Shown here piece by piece: positions 12,898 to 21,615 of a stretch of 64,000 nt of DNA. The notes below the pieces were generated by a model, which did not search any database, was not told where the DNA came from, and saw nothing but the letters and a program-made list of their open reading frames with translations. A program made the translations under genes and the position numbers. Source of the stretch: Ctenosaura bakeri (Eukaryota > Chordata > Lepidosauria > Squamata > Iguanidae). Within the stretch, counting starts at the first letter, position 1. Every line of letters starts with the position of its first letter. The stretch covers positions 1-64,000 of the forward strand of contig CAOLHI010003131.1 in the NCBI GenBank assembly GCA_948474755.1. The letters are read 5' to 3'.

Positions 12898-13347
12898 TTA
12901 TAGTGTGGTGCTTAGATGTCTATTGTGTAGATGTATGGTGGTGTCTAAAAAGTGAACTTGTTCTAGTGATAGTTCCAGACTAAGATTGATGATAGGGTGG
13001 AAGTTGTTGAAATTCTGGTGGGATTCTGGTGAGTCCTCCCAATGAGTCCAAATCATGAAGATATCATCAATGTACCACAGGTTGAGGAGACATTTCTGGG
13101 TGAAGGACTTAAGGAAGTATTGTTGTAGCTCAGCCATAAAGATGTTGGCATATTGTAGTGCCATGTGTGTGCCCATAGCAGTAAAGTTAACTGGAAAGCA
13201 TATGTTGTTACCAAAAGTGAAATAATTGTGTATAAGAACAAAATGGCAGACCTTGGTGGCTAGGTCTGCTACAGTACCCTTTGGAAAGACATTCTTGGCA
13301 GATTGTAGTCCATCCTTATGTGGGATGTTGGTGTATAGAGATTTCAC
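12898..13347 (-). pseudogene. Penelope-type reverse transcriptase core, fragment
   Basis: This 149-codon open frame is part of a broken Penelope-type polyprotein, which would copy element RNA at a nicked target. It begins with SLYTNIPHKDGL, typical of the RT region with the first catalytic aspartate context. It continues with YANIFMAELQ (the motif before the active site) and then YIDDIFMIW, the YxDD catalytic box. It ends with VHFLDTTIHL, the usual FLD motif after the box. Homologous sequence continues upstream in other frames (for example YLIPKVHKDGK around 13550), showing frame shifts. The frame ends in a stop, while the endonuclease part lies some 600 bases further on. The family call rests on the motif order, which differs from LINE RTs. 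Confidence 0.75.
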
Positions 13348-13770
13348 ATCTATAGTGACTAAGATGGTATTCTGTGGAAGGTTGTGAAGGGAATGTAACT
13401 TTTGCAGGAAGTTAGTAGTGTCCTTCAGTTATCCAGGAGTGTTGGTGACATATAGACTAAGGATATTGTCCATATATCTAGAAGCACAAAATGTGAGTGT
13501 CTCAATGCTTGAGACAGTGGGCTTTCCAAGCTTCCCATCTTTATGTACTTTGGGTATTAGATAGATGCATGTGGTCAAGACTCCTGAGGTATGTTAATTC
13601 AGATTTCGCTCTGCACCTCCACAGGAAATTCCTTGCATAGTCTGTGTAATTCCTTCTGGTATTCATCTGTGGGATCATCAGGTAGGATTCTATAAAACAG
13701 TGTTGGACAGTTGCCTCTAAGCCTCCTGTATGTAGTCTCCATTTAAGCCAGTCAATAGGGAAAGAGGGGG

Positions 13771-14661
13771 AGTTCTTTCACTTTGCAGTACCACTGGAAG
13801 ACTTCAAAGAGAATCAACTGAAACTAAGTGCCTTCACCCTATCATTTGTGACATACAGGCAAAATTCAATCAAATAGCCTAATAATAAATTGCAACAAAA
13901 AGATTCCAACACTATGTAACATGGAGGAGGTCCACCATTATGTAGCTTGGTCAAATATAGCACAGCAAAATATTCCTACTCAGTCCCGAAAAGGTGACTG
14001 GAAATCCCCATGTTGGGTGGGAAGCAGCAACGGTGAAGAGGCCTGAGTCAGGAACCTGCTGCCTTCAATAGCCCAGCCTTGTCAGATGACAGCGTCACAA
14101 TGCACCAAGGCCTGGCTTTTGGCCAATGGCTTGAGGAGAGGAAAAAACTCTCCTGTCGTATGGCTGGAGGAGTGTATTTATTTAAAAGCAGGGAGAGATG
14201 TCAAGGGTTTGAAAAAGGCTGTGGCTATTTGTTAAACTAAATAGCTTTAAAAAGGCAGTAGATTTCTTTCACAAAAAGCTAGGCCTGCTCTTTCCTTGCT
14301 GAAAGATTCTCACTTGTCAAATAAATGTCTAAACTGGCTAAATATCTAAAGTCTTACTTCATCAAAATTCAGGAATAAATTTGCCTGGGAACAAAGAAGT
14401 GACCTTTTCACCATGTCTTCACTCACAAGTAATTTTCCCCTTCCAAAAAGCTTTCGGGATGAGACATAAAACCCTACATATGCATTGCACATGCATTGTG
14501 AGCATTTGTTGTCCTAATGAAGGAATTGTTTTACTGAGTTTTTCAGTTTTGCTGGAACAGATCAATATTACTCTCTCCACTTTTCATATGTCAGGAAACC
14601 TTGCAAGCTCAAAGACATTACTCACCACAGTGAACATTTTGTAAGGTCTAAATACCCTAAA
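13771..14661. other. Intergenic DNA, nothing recognised
   Basis: I see no supported feature. An 87-codon frame at 14381-14644 has no domain. Confidence 0.4.
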
Positions 14662-15060
14662 GGTACCAGATCCCTATCTGATTTTGGAAGCTAAGCAGAG
14701 TAAACCCTGTTAATACTTAGATGGGAGACTGCCAATGAATATCAGATGGTAGGCTGTATTTCAAAAGAAGGTCCTTACAAAACCACCTCAGAGTATTCCT
14801 TGTCTAAGGTTAGTTCCGCACTAGCCTGTTATAGCGCGATGATTCCATTTTCAACATCCTCTGGAATCCCGGGGTTTGCAGTTTCAGGAGGGGCCAGCCG
14901 GCACTTCCTGAAACTGCAAACCCCAGGATTCCAGAGGATGTTGAAATTGGAATCATCGTGCTATAACAAGCTAGTGCGGAAATGGCCTAAGAAAACTCTA
15001 TGAAATTCATGGGGTCACCATAAGCCAACAGGCAGCTTAAAAGCCCATACACATGCACAC
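14662..15060 (+). repeat. 5S rRNA-derived SINE, interrupted by a MITE
   Basis: Bases 14664-14760 resemble vertebrate 5S rRNA from its internal promoter onwards: CCAGATCCCTATCTGATTTT, GGAAGCTAAGCAGAG, CTTAGATGGGAGACTGCC. The SINE body follows to 14807, is interrupted by a palindromic MITE (14808-14987), and resumes with GAAAACTCTATGAAATTCAT and CCATAAGCCAACAGGCAGC to a CA-rich tail near 15060. The 5S head drives RNA polymerase III transcription in such SINE3-type elements. It is not a functional 5S gene, since the first part of 5S is missing and many bases differ. Confidence 0.85.
14808..14987. mobile_element. Palindromic MITE nested in the 5S-SINE, 180 bp
   Basis: The arms GTTCCGCACTAGCCTGTTAT and its mirrored right end pair almost fully, with central AGTTTCAGGAGG / CTTCCTGAAACTG. 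The target duplication TAA is visible at 14805-14807 and 14988-14990. Removing the element and one TAA rejoins the host SINE cleanly, so both ends are certain. Confidence 0.92.
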
Positions 15061-15061
15061 T

Positions 15062-16400
15062 GCAGACAAAGAGGAAGAGCTCCATACATGAAACTATTCA
15101 TATCTCCAGTTGATATCAACATTCTGTGTTCATAAACATCATCAATAAGTAGTTCATGCATGAGATGGAAAATCAGTCTATCCACTGAATGGATGAGCTA
15201 TTGAATCAGATAGGTGTGTTTGAAAGCTGAAACCCACTTCTGGTAGGTACCTCAGTATTGCTGGTTACAACTCTTTTACTGGATTAGCTGTCAGTTTTTC
15301 CAACTCTGGAAAAGGAAAAAATGTTGCAGTGTCGACAAATCCATGTTATTCCTCAATGCAAACAACTGTAGTCATATGTGTCTCCATTCAACAGGTATCC
15401 TGATTTAAGAAAACTAGTCCAGAGAAGGACTTGACTACTATGGCAGAATGGGTTGAACAGAATATCAAATGACTGCATTGAGATTACAGGCAGGTTCAGC
15501 AAGAGGTACCCAGATGTTCACCTTTACAGGTACCCATGCCCCCCACCCCAAAACCTGATCACAAATTTGTTACCAGATATTTGAACTCAACATATTGTTC
15601 TCTACATAAATGTGCAACCAGATTGGTTATGTTTCTTTGTCTGAGATTAACTTGATCCCATTCTAAACATCAGATCAACCTGGAACTAATCTTGGCTTCT
15701 TGTTGCTTCCTCATCATTAAGGCAGGTTGAGGGGCTTTGCTCCTCTTGAAAAGCATTCCATAGAATGGAAGCCCACAAGGATAACCTGTTTACTTTTCAG
15801 GGATGCATGCAGTACCTGTGTAAGCACAGCAAAAGGGCAGTGAGGCAATTAAATTAGCTGGAACAATAAACTGCCCTTATGTACCCTACACACTAGTGGA
15901 ATGCACCAAAGAAGTCCTCCTGTCTTCAGCCAGATGGCTATCTAACTCCATGCTGCTGTTGGGCAGGTGGCACCACAAAGCATGAAGGAGCAAACTGGAA
16001 ACAGGGGGCTGCATAAAGAACAGTTTCCTGCCTGCTGGTTAGCTGAGAATTCACACACCAGAACGTAACATGATCCTCAAATGTTCTTCCTTCCAACCAA
16101 AAGGAGGTAAGAAGAGATAAAGCCTTCTCTGCCTGAGCAGTGGAGAATCCCCAATGTTAAAAAGAATGAGCCATAATTAATAGTTGAATTCCTTGACAAA
16201 AATAGTTTTAAAAGTATCCCTTGCATCTCAGACCAATTAAGATTGGCCAGGCCACTTACACTATGTAACTACTTACAGCATGTAAATAGCATGCATGTCT
16301 ATTCAGAAGTAATTTACATCAAGTTGACTTGAACCTTGTAAAAATCTTAATTCCCGTATGGAAGTTACTGCTATATTTTCTATAGGTAGTATTTCTCACA
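15062..16400. other. Intergenic DNA, nothing recognised
   Basis: I see no recognised repeat or coding region. Confidence 0.45.
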
Positions 16401-16509
16401 GAGTCAATGTGATATAGTGGTTTGAGTGTCAGACTATGATCCTGGAGACCTTAGTTTGATTTCCTGCTCAGTCTTGGAAACCCACTGGGTAACCTCGGGT
16501 GCATCATAA
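16401..16509 (+). repeat. SINE type A, 5' half (split by CR1)
   Basis: This is the tRNA-like head and middle of SINE type A (ATATAGTGGTTTGAGTG, GAAACCCACTGGGTAACC), stopping at GCATCATAA. Its 3' half resumes at 21521, beyond the CR1 element. Confidence 0.88.
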
Positions 16510-17424
16510 TTTCCCAGAGGATTTCCCAGAGGAAAGAGCAGAGGAGAGCTGGGCCTGTGAAGACATCCTAGACCAGGTGTGTTTTACAGACTTGTTTTTT
16601 TTGCTGTGCTTGTTTTTGCTGTGCTTGTGGGGCCTTGCTTGTTTTTGCTGTGTTTGAGGGGCCTTGCTTGTTTTTGCTGTGCTTGAGGGGCCTTGCTTGT
16701 TATTTGCTTGCTATTGATTGCTGGCTATTGTCCTGGCCGTGGGCTCTGCCTGATCACACGGTCTGACTAACAAGGGGGAGGAGGCAGCTAGCTGGGAGGA
16801 GCTTTATTAGGAGCTACCAACGGGCCTCTAGCTCATTTCCCAGAGGAAAGAGCAGAGGAGAGCTGGGTCTGTGAAGACATCCTAGACCAGGTGTGTTTTA
16901 CAGGCTTGTTTTTTTTGCTGTGCTTGTTTTTGCTGTGCTTGAGGGGCCTTGCTTGTTTTTGCTGTGCTTGAGGGGCCTTGCTTGTTTTTGCTGTGCTTGA
17001 GGGGCCTTGCTTGTTATTTGCTTGCTATTGATTGCTGGCTATTGTCCTGGCCGTGGGCTCTGCCTGATCACACGGTCTGACTAACAAGGGGGAGGAGGCA
17101 GCTAGCTGGGAGGAGCTTTATTAGGAGCTACCAACGGGCCTCTAGCTCATTTCCCAGAGGAAAGAGCAGAGGAGAGCTGGGTCTGTGAAGACATCCTAGA
17201 CCAGGTGTGTTTTACAGGCTTGTTTTTTTTTTGCTGTGCTTGTTTTTGCTGTGCTTGAGGGACCTTGCTTGTTTTTGCTGTGCTTGAGGGGCCTTGCTTG
17301 TTATTTGCTTGCTATTGATTGCTGGCTATTGTCCTGGCCGTGGGCTCTGCCTGATCACACGGTCTGACTAACAAGGGGGAGGAGGCAGCTAGCGGGGAGG
17401 AGCTTTATTAGGAGCTACCAACGG
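16510..17424 (+). promoter_or_regulatory. CR1 5' UTR: three tandem 314-bp monomers
   Basis: The unit beginning TTTCCCAGAGGAAAGAGCAG starts at 16522, 16836 and 17150. The first two units are each 314 bp and the third is about 275 bp. A 12-base partial unit precedes the first. Each unit holds a short internal array (TTTTTGCTGTGCTTGAGGGG-like, about 27 bp) and ends in GGAGGAGCTTTATTAGGAGC. By analogy with mouse L1 monomers these may act as internal RNA polymerase II promoters. That function is inference. Confidence 0.85.
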
Positions 17425-17501
17425 CTCGCGCCTTTGGCGCGCGCACTTGAACTCCTTTACTTTCTCAAGCTTCTCCTGTACTACTCTCTGTAGTTTCAAG
17501 G

Positions 17502-18533
17502 ATGGAAGGAGAGGGAGCTGCTGTAGTCACCTGTAACACTTGTGGCATGTTCCTTTTCTTGCCACAAGAGGTTCTTGGATACACCTGCACGAAGTGCAAG
17601 CTGGTCACCTTCTTGGAGGAGAAGGTTCGCCAGCTGGAGGCACGAGTTTCTGATCTCCACCTTATCAGGGAAGGGGAGGAGTTTTTGGATAGGGAAGAGA
17701 AGACCTACCGGAACTCCAAATACAAGGAGGAGCTGCCAGATCAGGAAGCCAGTACACAGCGCCAGGAAACGGAGGCTTGGGCAAATGTTACACGGAGGAG
17801 TAAAAGGACCAAAAAGGTAACAGAGACTCTTAACCTACACAATCGCTTTGATGTACTTGGACTTACAGACAAAGAGGAGCACTACGCAGAGGGAACAGAA
17901 TATCAACAAGAAAGAATCCAACATCGGCAACAGGAACTAGATCAACGCTCCCAGCCTCAACAGAATGCTCAGGCAGTCCTGGTAAAACATGCTTATCGAG
18001 GAGCCCAGGGGAAGCCTCAGAAGAGGCGAGTTCTGGTTGTTGGGGACTCTTTGCTAAGAGGAACTGAAACAGCAATCTGCAAAACGGACAAGCTCAATCA
18101 AGAGGTCTGTTGTCTTCCTGGGGCCAGGATCAACCACGTAACGGAGAGGCTAACCAGGCTAGTCAAACCCACTGACTATAAGCCCCTCATTTTGGTTCAT
18201 GTCGGAACCAATGACACTGCGAGGAGCAGCTTAAACCACATTGCAAAGGACTACGAACATATGGGGACAAAGTTTAAGGACCTTGGTGTGCAAGTGGTCA
18301 TTTCGTCTCTCCTCCCTGTTCAAGGATACGGCGCACGTAGGGAAAGGGCAATAGCAGAGGTCAACAACTGGCTCCGCACATGGTGCTGCCAACAACGGTT
18401 TGGGTTTTTGGAACATGGCCTGAATTTCCATGAACATGGGCTTCTGGCGAGGGATGGGCTGCACCTCACAAAACTTGGCAGGAATGTTTTTGCTAACAGT
18501 CTTGCAAGGAAGATTAAGAGGTCTTTAAACTAA
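17502..18533 (+). CDS. CR1 ORF1 protein: zinc finger, coiled coil, SGNH esterase
   Basis: This intact 343-residue protein is the CR1 ORF1, thought to bind element RNA and help retrotransposition. Residues 11-32 hold four cysteines as CxxC-x14-CxxC, a putative zinc finger. Residues 37-62 look like a coiled coil (LEEKVRQLEARVSDL). Residues 176-343 form an SGNH/GDSL esterase: GDS at 181-183 with the nucleophile Ser183, PGARI at 206-210, GTND at 235-238, and DGLHL at 318-322 giving Asp318 and His321. All catalytic residues are present. The start is the first ATG after the tandem 5' repeats, and in many CR1 ORF1 proteins this is the usual N-terminus. The stop lies about 180 bases before the ORF2 region. 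The esterase role in transposition is unclear even in known families. Confidence 0.92.
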   Translation: MEGEGAAVVTCNTCGMFLFLPQEVLGYTCTKCKLVTFLEEKVRQLEARVSDLHLIREGEEFLDREEKTYRNSKYKEELPDQEASTQRQETEAWANVTRRSKRTKKVTETLNLHNRFDVLGLTDKEEHYAEGTEYQQERIQHRQQELDQRSQPQQNAQAVLVKHAYRGAQGKPQKRRVLVVGDSLLRGTETAICKTDKLNQEVCCLPGARINHVTERLTRLVKPTDYKPLILVHVGTNDTARSSLNHIAKDYEHMGTKFKDLGVQVVISSLLPVQGYGARRERAIAEVNNWLRTWCCQQRFGFLEHGLNFHEHGLLARDGLHLTKLGRNVFANSLARKIKRSLN

Positions 18534-18689
18534 GTTCCACTGGGGAGGGGGACAATATTATTCAGGGCAAGGACTCAGAGAACACAGGGGGGAAAGGCCC
18601 AAATGATACTGGACAAGTAGTACAAGTGGCCAATGGCGGGAGGAGTAGAATCAATAGTACAGGACTTGCAGGAAGGGCCCAGGGACTTA

Positions 18690-21437
18690 AGTGTCTCTAC
18701 ACTAGTGCAAGGAGTATGGGAAACAAGCAGGATGAGCTTGTACTCCTAGTACGATTTGATAGGCATCACTGAGACCTGGTGGGATGAGTCTCATGATTGG
18801 AATACAGGAATAGAGGGGTATAGCCTGTTTTGCAAAAATAGACCAAACAAGAAAGGAGGAGGAGTAGCCTTGTATGTCAAGGATGTTTTCACCTGTGAAG
18901 AGATCCAGGACTTAAACCCAGAAAGCCAGGTCGAGAGCATTTGGGTAAGAATTAAGGCAGCGAGAAACAATAGGGATATTCTGGTGGGGGTTTACTACAG
19001 ACCTCCAACCCAGGCTGAGGACTTGGATGACGCCTTCCTCAACCAAATGACTGCACATTCAAAGAGGAGGGATACAGTAATAATAGGAGATTTCAATTAC
19101 CCGGATATATGCTGGCAGTCAAACTCTGCCAAGACAGCAAGGTCCAGCAAGTTTCTTGCTTGTCTTGCAGACAACTTCATGGTCCAGAAGGTGGAAGAGG
19201 CCACAAGGGGATCAAATATTCTAGATCTGGTCTTGACCAACAGGGATGACCTTGTGAATGAGGTAGAAGTGGTTGGATCTTTAGGGGGGAGTGACCATGC
19301 CCTGTTGGAATTTAGCATTCAGTGGGAAGGAGAAGATAAGGGTAGCCAGACACTCATCTTAGATTTTAAAAAAGCGGACTTCTGTAAACTTAGGGAGCTG
19401 CTGGTTGGAATTCCGTGGTCAGGAATAGTGAAAGGGAAAGGAGTTCAGGAGGCATGGGAGTTCCTTAAAAAGGAGATACTGAAGGCACAGTCTAAAACAG
19501 TGCCATTAAGGAGGAAAAATGGAAGGCATCTGAAGAAACCAGAATGGTTGACTAAAGAACTCTCAGCTGAGCTAAGAGTTAAGAGAAACATGTATAGGAA
19601 ATAGAAGAAGGGGGAAACCACCAAAGAAGAATTTAAGCAAGTAGCTAGGAGATGTAGGGAGGAAGTCAGAAAGGCTAAAGCACAGAACGAGCTTAGGCTG
19701 GCCAGAGACATTAAAAACAATAAAAAGGTTTTTTTTAAATATGTCCGCAGCAAAAGGAAAAAGAAGGAGACAGTAGGGTCGCTACGCAGAGAAGATGGTG
19801 AATTACTCACAGGGGGGAGAGAAAAGGCAGAGCTACTTAACACCTTCTTTGCCTCCGTATTTTCCCAGAAGGATACAAGCACTCAACCTGGCGGTTGGGG
19901 AGCAGGGGAGGAAGCAGAGGAAATGAGGCACATAATAAGTAGAGAGGTGGTGCAGGAATACCTGGCCGCATTGGATGAATTCAAGTCTCCAGGGCCAGAT
20001 GAATTGCATCCTAGGATATCAAAAGAGCTGGCAGAGGTCATTTCGGAACCGCTTGCTATAATTTTTGAGAAATCTTGGAGGACAGGAGAAGTTCCAGCAG
20101 ATTGGAGGAGAGCAAATGTTATCCCCACCTTCAATAAGGGAAAAAAAGAGGACCCAAATAATTATCGCCCAGTCAGCCTGACATCAGTACCCGGAAAGAT
20201 CCTGGAGCAGATCATTAAGCAGTCAGTTTCTAATCATTTAGAAAGCAACGCGGTAATCACGAGAAGTCAACATGGATTTCTCAAAAATAAGTCATGTCAG
20301 ACTAATCTTATCTCTTTTTATGACAGAGTTACTAGCTTGATAGATGAAGGGAGTGCTGTGGATGTAGCATATCTCGATTTCAGTAAGGCCTTTGACAAAG
20401 TTCCCCATGACATTCTTGCAAAGAAGCTAGTAAAATGTGGGCTGGACAGGGCTACCGTTAGTTGGATTTGTAATTGGTTGACCAACCGAACCCAAAGGGT
20501 GATCACGAATGGCTGCTTTTCGTTCTGGAGAGAAGTGACTAGTGGGGTGCCACAGGGTTCTGTCCTAGGCCCAGTGCTGTTCAATATTTTTATCAATGAC
20601 TTGGATGAAGGAATAGCGGGCATGCTCATCAAATTTGCAGATGACACCAAATTGGGAGGGATTGCTAATACGCCAGAGGACAGGATCAAAATTCAAAATG
20701 ACCTGGATAGATTGGAGAGCTGGGCCAGGGCGAACAAAATGAAATTCAACAGAGAGAAATGTAAGGTCCTACACTTAGGCAGAAATAATGGAATCCACAA
20801 ATATAGGATGGGGGACACGTGGCTGGATAGCAGTACGTGTGAAAGGGATCTAGGAGTCTTCATAGACCACAAGCTGAACATGAGTCAGCAGTGTGATGTG
20901 GCAGCCAAGAAAGCCAATGCAATTCTTGGCTGCATCAATAGGAGTATGGTGTCTAGATCGAGGGAGGTACTGGTACCACTCTACTCTGCTTTGGTTAGAC
21001 CCCATCTTGAATACTGTGTCCAGTTCTGGGCACCCCAATTCAAGAAGGATATTGACAAGCTGGAGCAAGTCCAGAGGAGGGCGACCAAAATGGTGAGAGG
21101 CCTGGAAGCCAAGCCCTATGAGGATAGACTTAGAGAGCTGGGTATGTTTAGTCTGCAGAAGAGGAGGTTAAGAGGGGACATGATAGCCATGTTTAAATAT
21201 TTGAAGGGATGCCACATAGAGGAGGGAGAAGGTTTGTTTTCTGCTGCTCCAGAGACCAGGACAAGGAGCAATGGATTCAAGCTGCAGGAAAGGAGATTCC
21301 ACCTGAACCTCAGGAAGAACTTCCTGACAGTCAGGGCTGTCCGGCAGTGGAATATGCTGCCTCGGAGTGTAGTGGAGTCTCCTTCCTTGGAGGTTTTTAA
21401 GCAGAGACTTGATAGCCATCTGTCGGGATTGATTTGA
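18690..21437 (+). pseudogene. CR1 ORF2: AP-like endonuclease plus reverse transcriptase, broken
   Basis: ORF2 encodes the endonuclease that nicks target DNA and the reverse transcriptase that copies the RNA there. Endonuclease motifs appear in order: TETWWDE (near 18768), YYRPP, GDFNYPDICW (near 19087) and SDHALLEF (near 19290). RT motifs follow: [32 protein letters not shown] and the catalytic FADD at 20634-20645. The C-terminal CR1 region continues to the stop at 21437. Two lesions are visible. A deletion near 18747-18756 throws the N-terminal MGNKQDEL frame out of phase, and a TAG at 19602-19604 lies where the frame is otherwise open through to the end. An ATG at 19923 starts the longest uninterrupted part (504 residues), which contains all RT motifs. 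TTG at 18756 is not a believable start. Confidence 0.93.
19923..21437 (+). CDS. CR1 reverse transcriptase portion of ORF2 (open, 504 residues)
   Basis: This is the part of CR1 ORF2 downstream of the single internal stop. It is in the same frame as the endonuclease part. It carries the complete RT palm: LDFSKAFD around residues 151-158 with the first catalytic Asp, and FADD at 238-241 with the second pair. The conserved C-terminal region CR1 uses to recognise its 3' end follows ([41 protein letters not shown]). It is annotated separately because it is a real uninterrupted frame. It is unlikely to be translated on its own and lacks the endonuclease. Confidence 0.85.
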   Translation: MRHIISREVVQEYLAALDEFKSPGPDELHPRISKELAEVISEPLAIIFEKSWRTGEVPADWRRANVIPTFNKGKKEDPNNYRPVSLTSVPGKILEQIIKQSVSNHLESNAVITRSQHGFLKNKSCQTNLISFYDRVTSLIDEGSAVDVAYLDFSKAFDKVPHDILAKKLVKCGLDRATVSWICNWLTNRTQRVITNGCFSFWREVTSGVPQGSVLGPVLFNIFINDLDEGIAGMLIKFADDTKLGGIANTPEDRIKIQNDLDRLESWARANKMKFNREKCKVLHLGRNNGIHKYRMGDTWLDSSTCERDLGVFIDHKLNMSQQCDVAAKKANAILGCINRSMVSRSREVLVPLYSALVRPHLEYCVQFWAPQFKKDIDKLEQVQRRATKMVRGLEAKPYEDRLRELGMFSLQKRRLRGDMIAMFKYLKGCHIEEGEGLFSAAPETRTRSNGFKLQERRFHLNLRKNFLTVRAVRQWNMLPRSVVESPSLEVFKQRLDSHLSGLI

Positions 21438-21520
21438 CGGTGTTCCTGCATGCCAGGGGGTTGGACTGGATGGCCTGTGTGGTCTCTTCCAACTCTGAAT
21501 TTCTATGATTCTATGATTCT
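21438..21520 (+). terminator. CR1 3' UTR with terminal octamer repeat
   Basis: The short 3' UTR contains TTGGACTGGATGGCCTGTGT and ends in TTCTATGATTCTATGATTCT. That is the tandem octamer that defines CR1 3' ends and serves in place of a poly-A tail as the RT recognition signal. Confidence 0.92.
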
Positions 21521-21615
21521 ATAAACTTTCAGCCCCAGAAAACCCTGAGATAAGTTCAACTTAGGTTCATCATAAGTCAGAAATGACTACAACACACACA
21601 CACACAAACACACAG
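21521..21615 (+). repeat. SINE type A, 3' half, with (CA)n tail
   Basis: It resumes at ATAAACTTTCAGCCCCAGAAAACCC exactly where the 5' half at 16509 stopped. It runs through CATAAGTCAGAAATGACTAC to a CA repeat in place of the usual CAA tail. Confidence 0.88.

Larger units (their letters stand above)
11606..13770 (-). mobile_element. Penelope-like retroelement, decayed, minus strand
   Basis: Reading on the minus strand, fragments of one large ORF appear in order: a reverse transcriptase N-terminal part (around 13700-13350), an RT core (13347-12898) and a GIY-YIG-like endonuclease part (around 12300-12200). The lower-coordinate end (11606-11690) holds a segment with TTGTAGCACCTTTGAGACTAA. This resembles terminal sequences of reptilian Penelope elements (remembered, not searched). 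Stops and frame shifts break the ORF, so it is inactive. No clear target duplication was found. Confidence 0.75.
16510..21520 (+). mobile_element. CR1 LINE retrotransposon, full length, nearly intact
   Basis: The 5.0-kb element has tandem 5' repeats, ORF1, ORF2 and the CR1-specific 3' end made of the octamer ATTCTATG. CR1 moves by target-primed reverse transcription of its RNA. It sits inside a SINE type A copy, flanked by ATAA on both sides (16506-16509 and 21521-21524), so its limits are defined by the split SINE. ORF1 is open from start to stop. ORF2 has one in-frame stop and a small 5' deletion. This suggests a fairly recent but now probably inactive insertion. Most CR1 copies are 5'-truncated, so a complete 5' end is unusual. 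Confidence 0.95.

Noticed and set aside
14664..14760. 5S rRNA gene
   Set aside because: Only the part from the internal promoter onwards is present, with many substitutions, and it is fused to a SINE body and CA tail.
16522..17424. CRISPR array or satellite
   Set aside because: The three large repeats have no spacers and sit directly before CR1 ORF1, so they are LINE 5' monomers.
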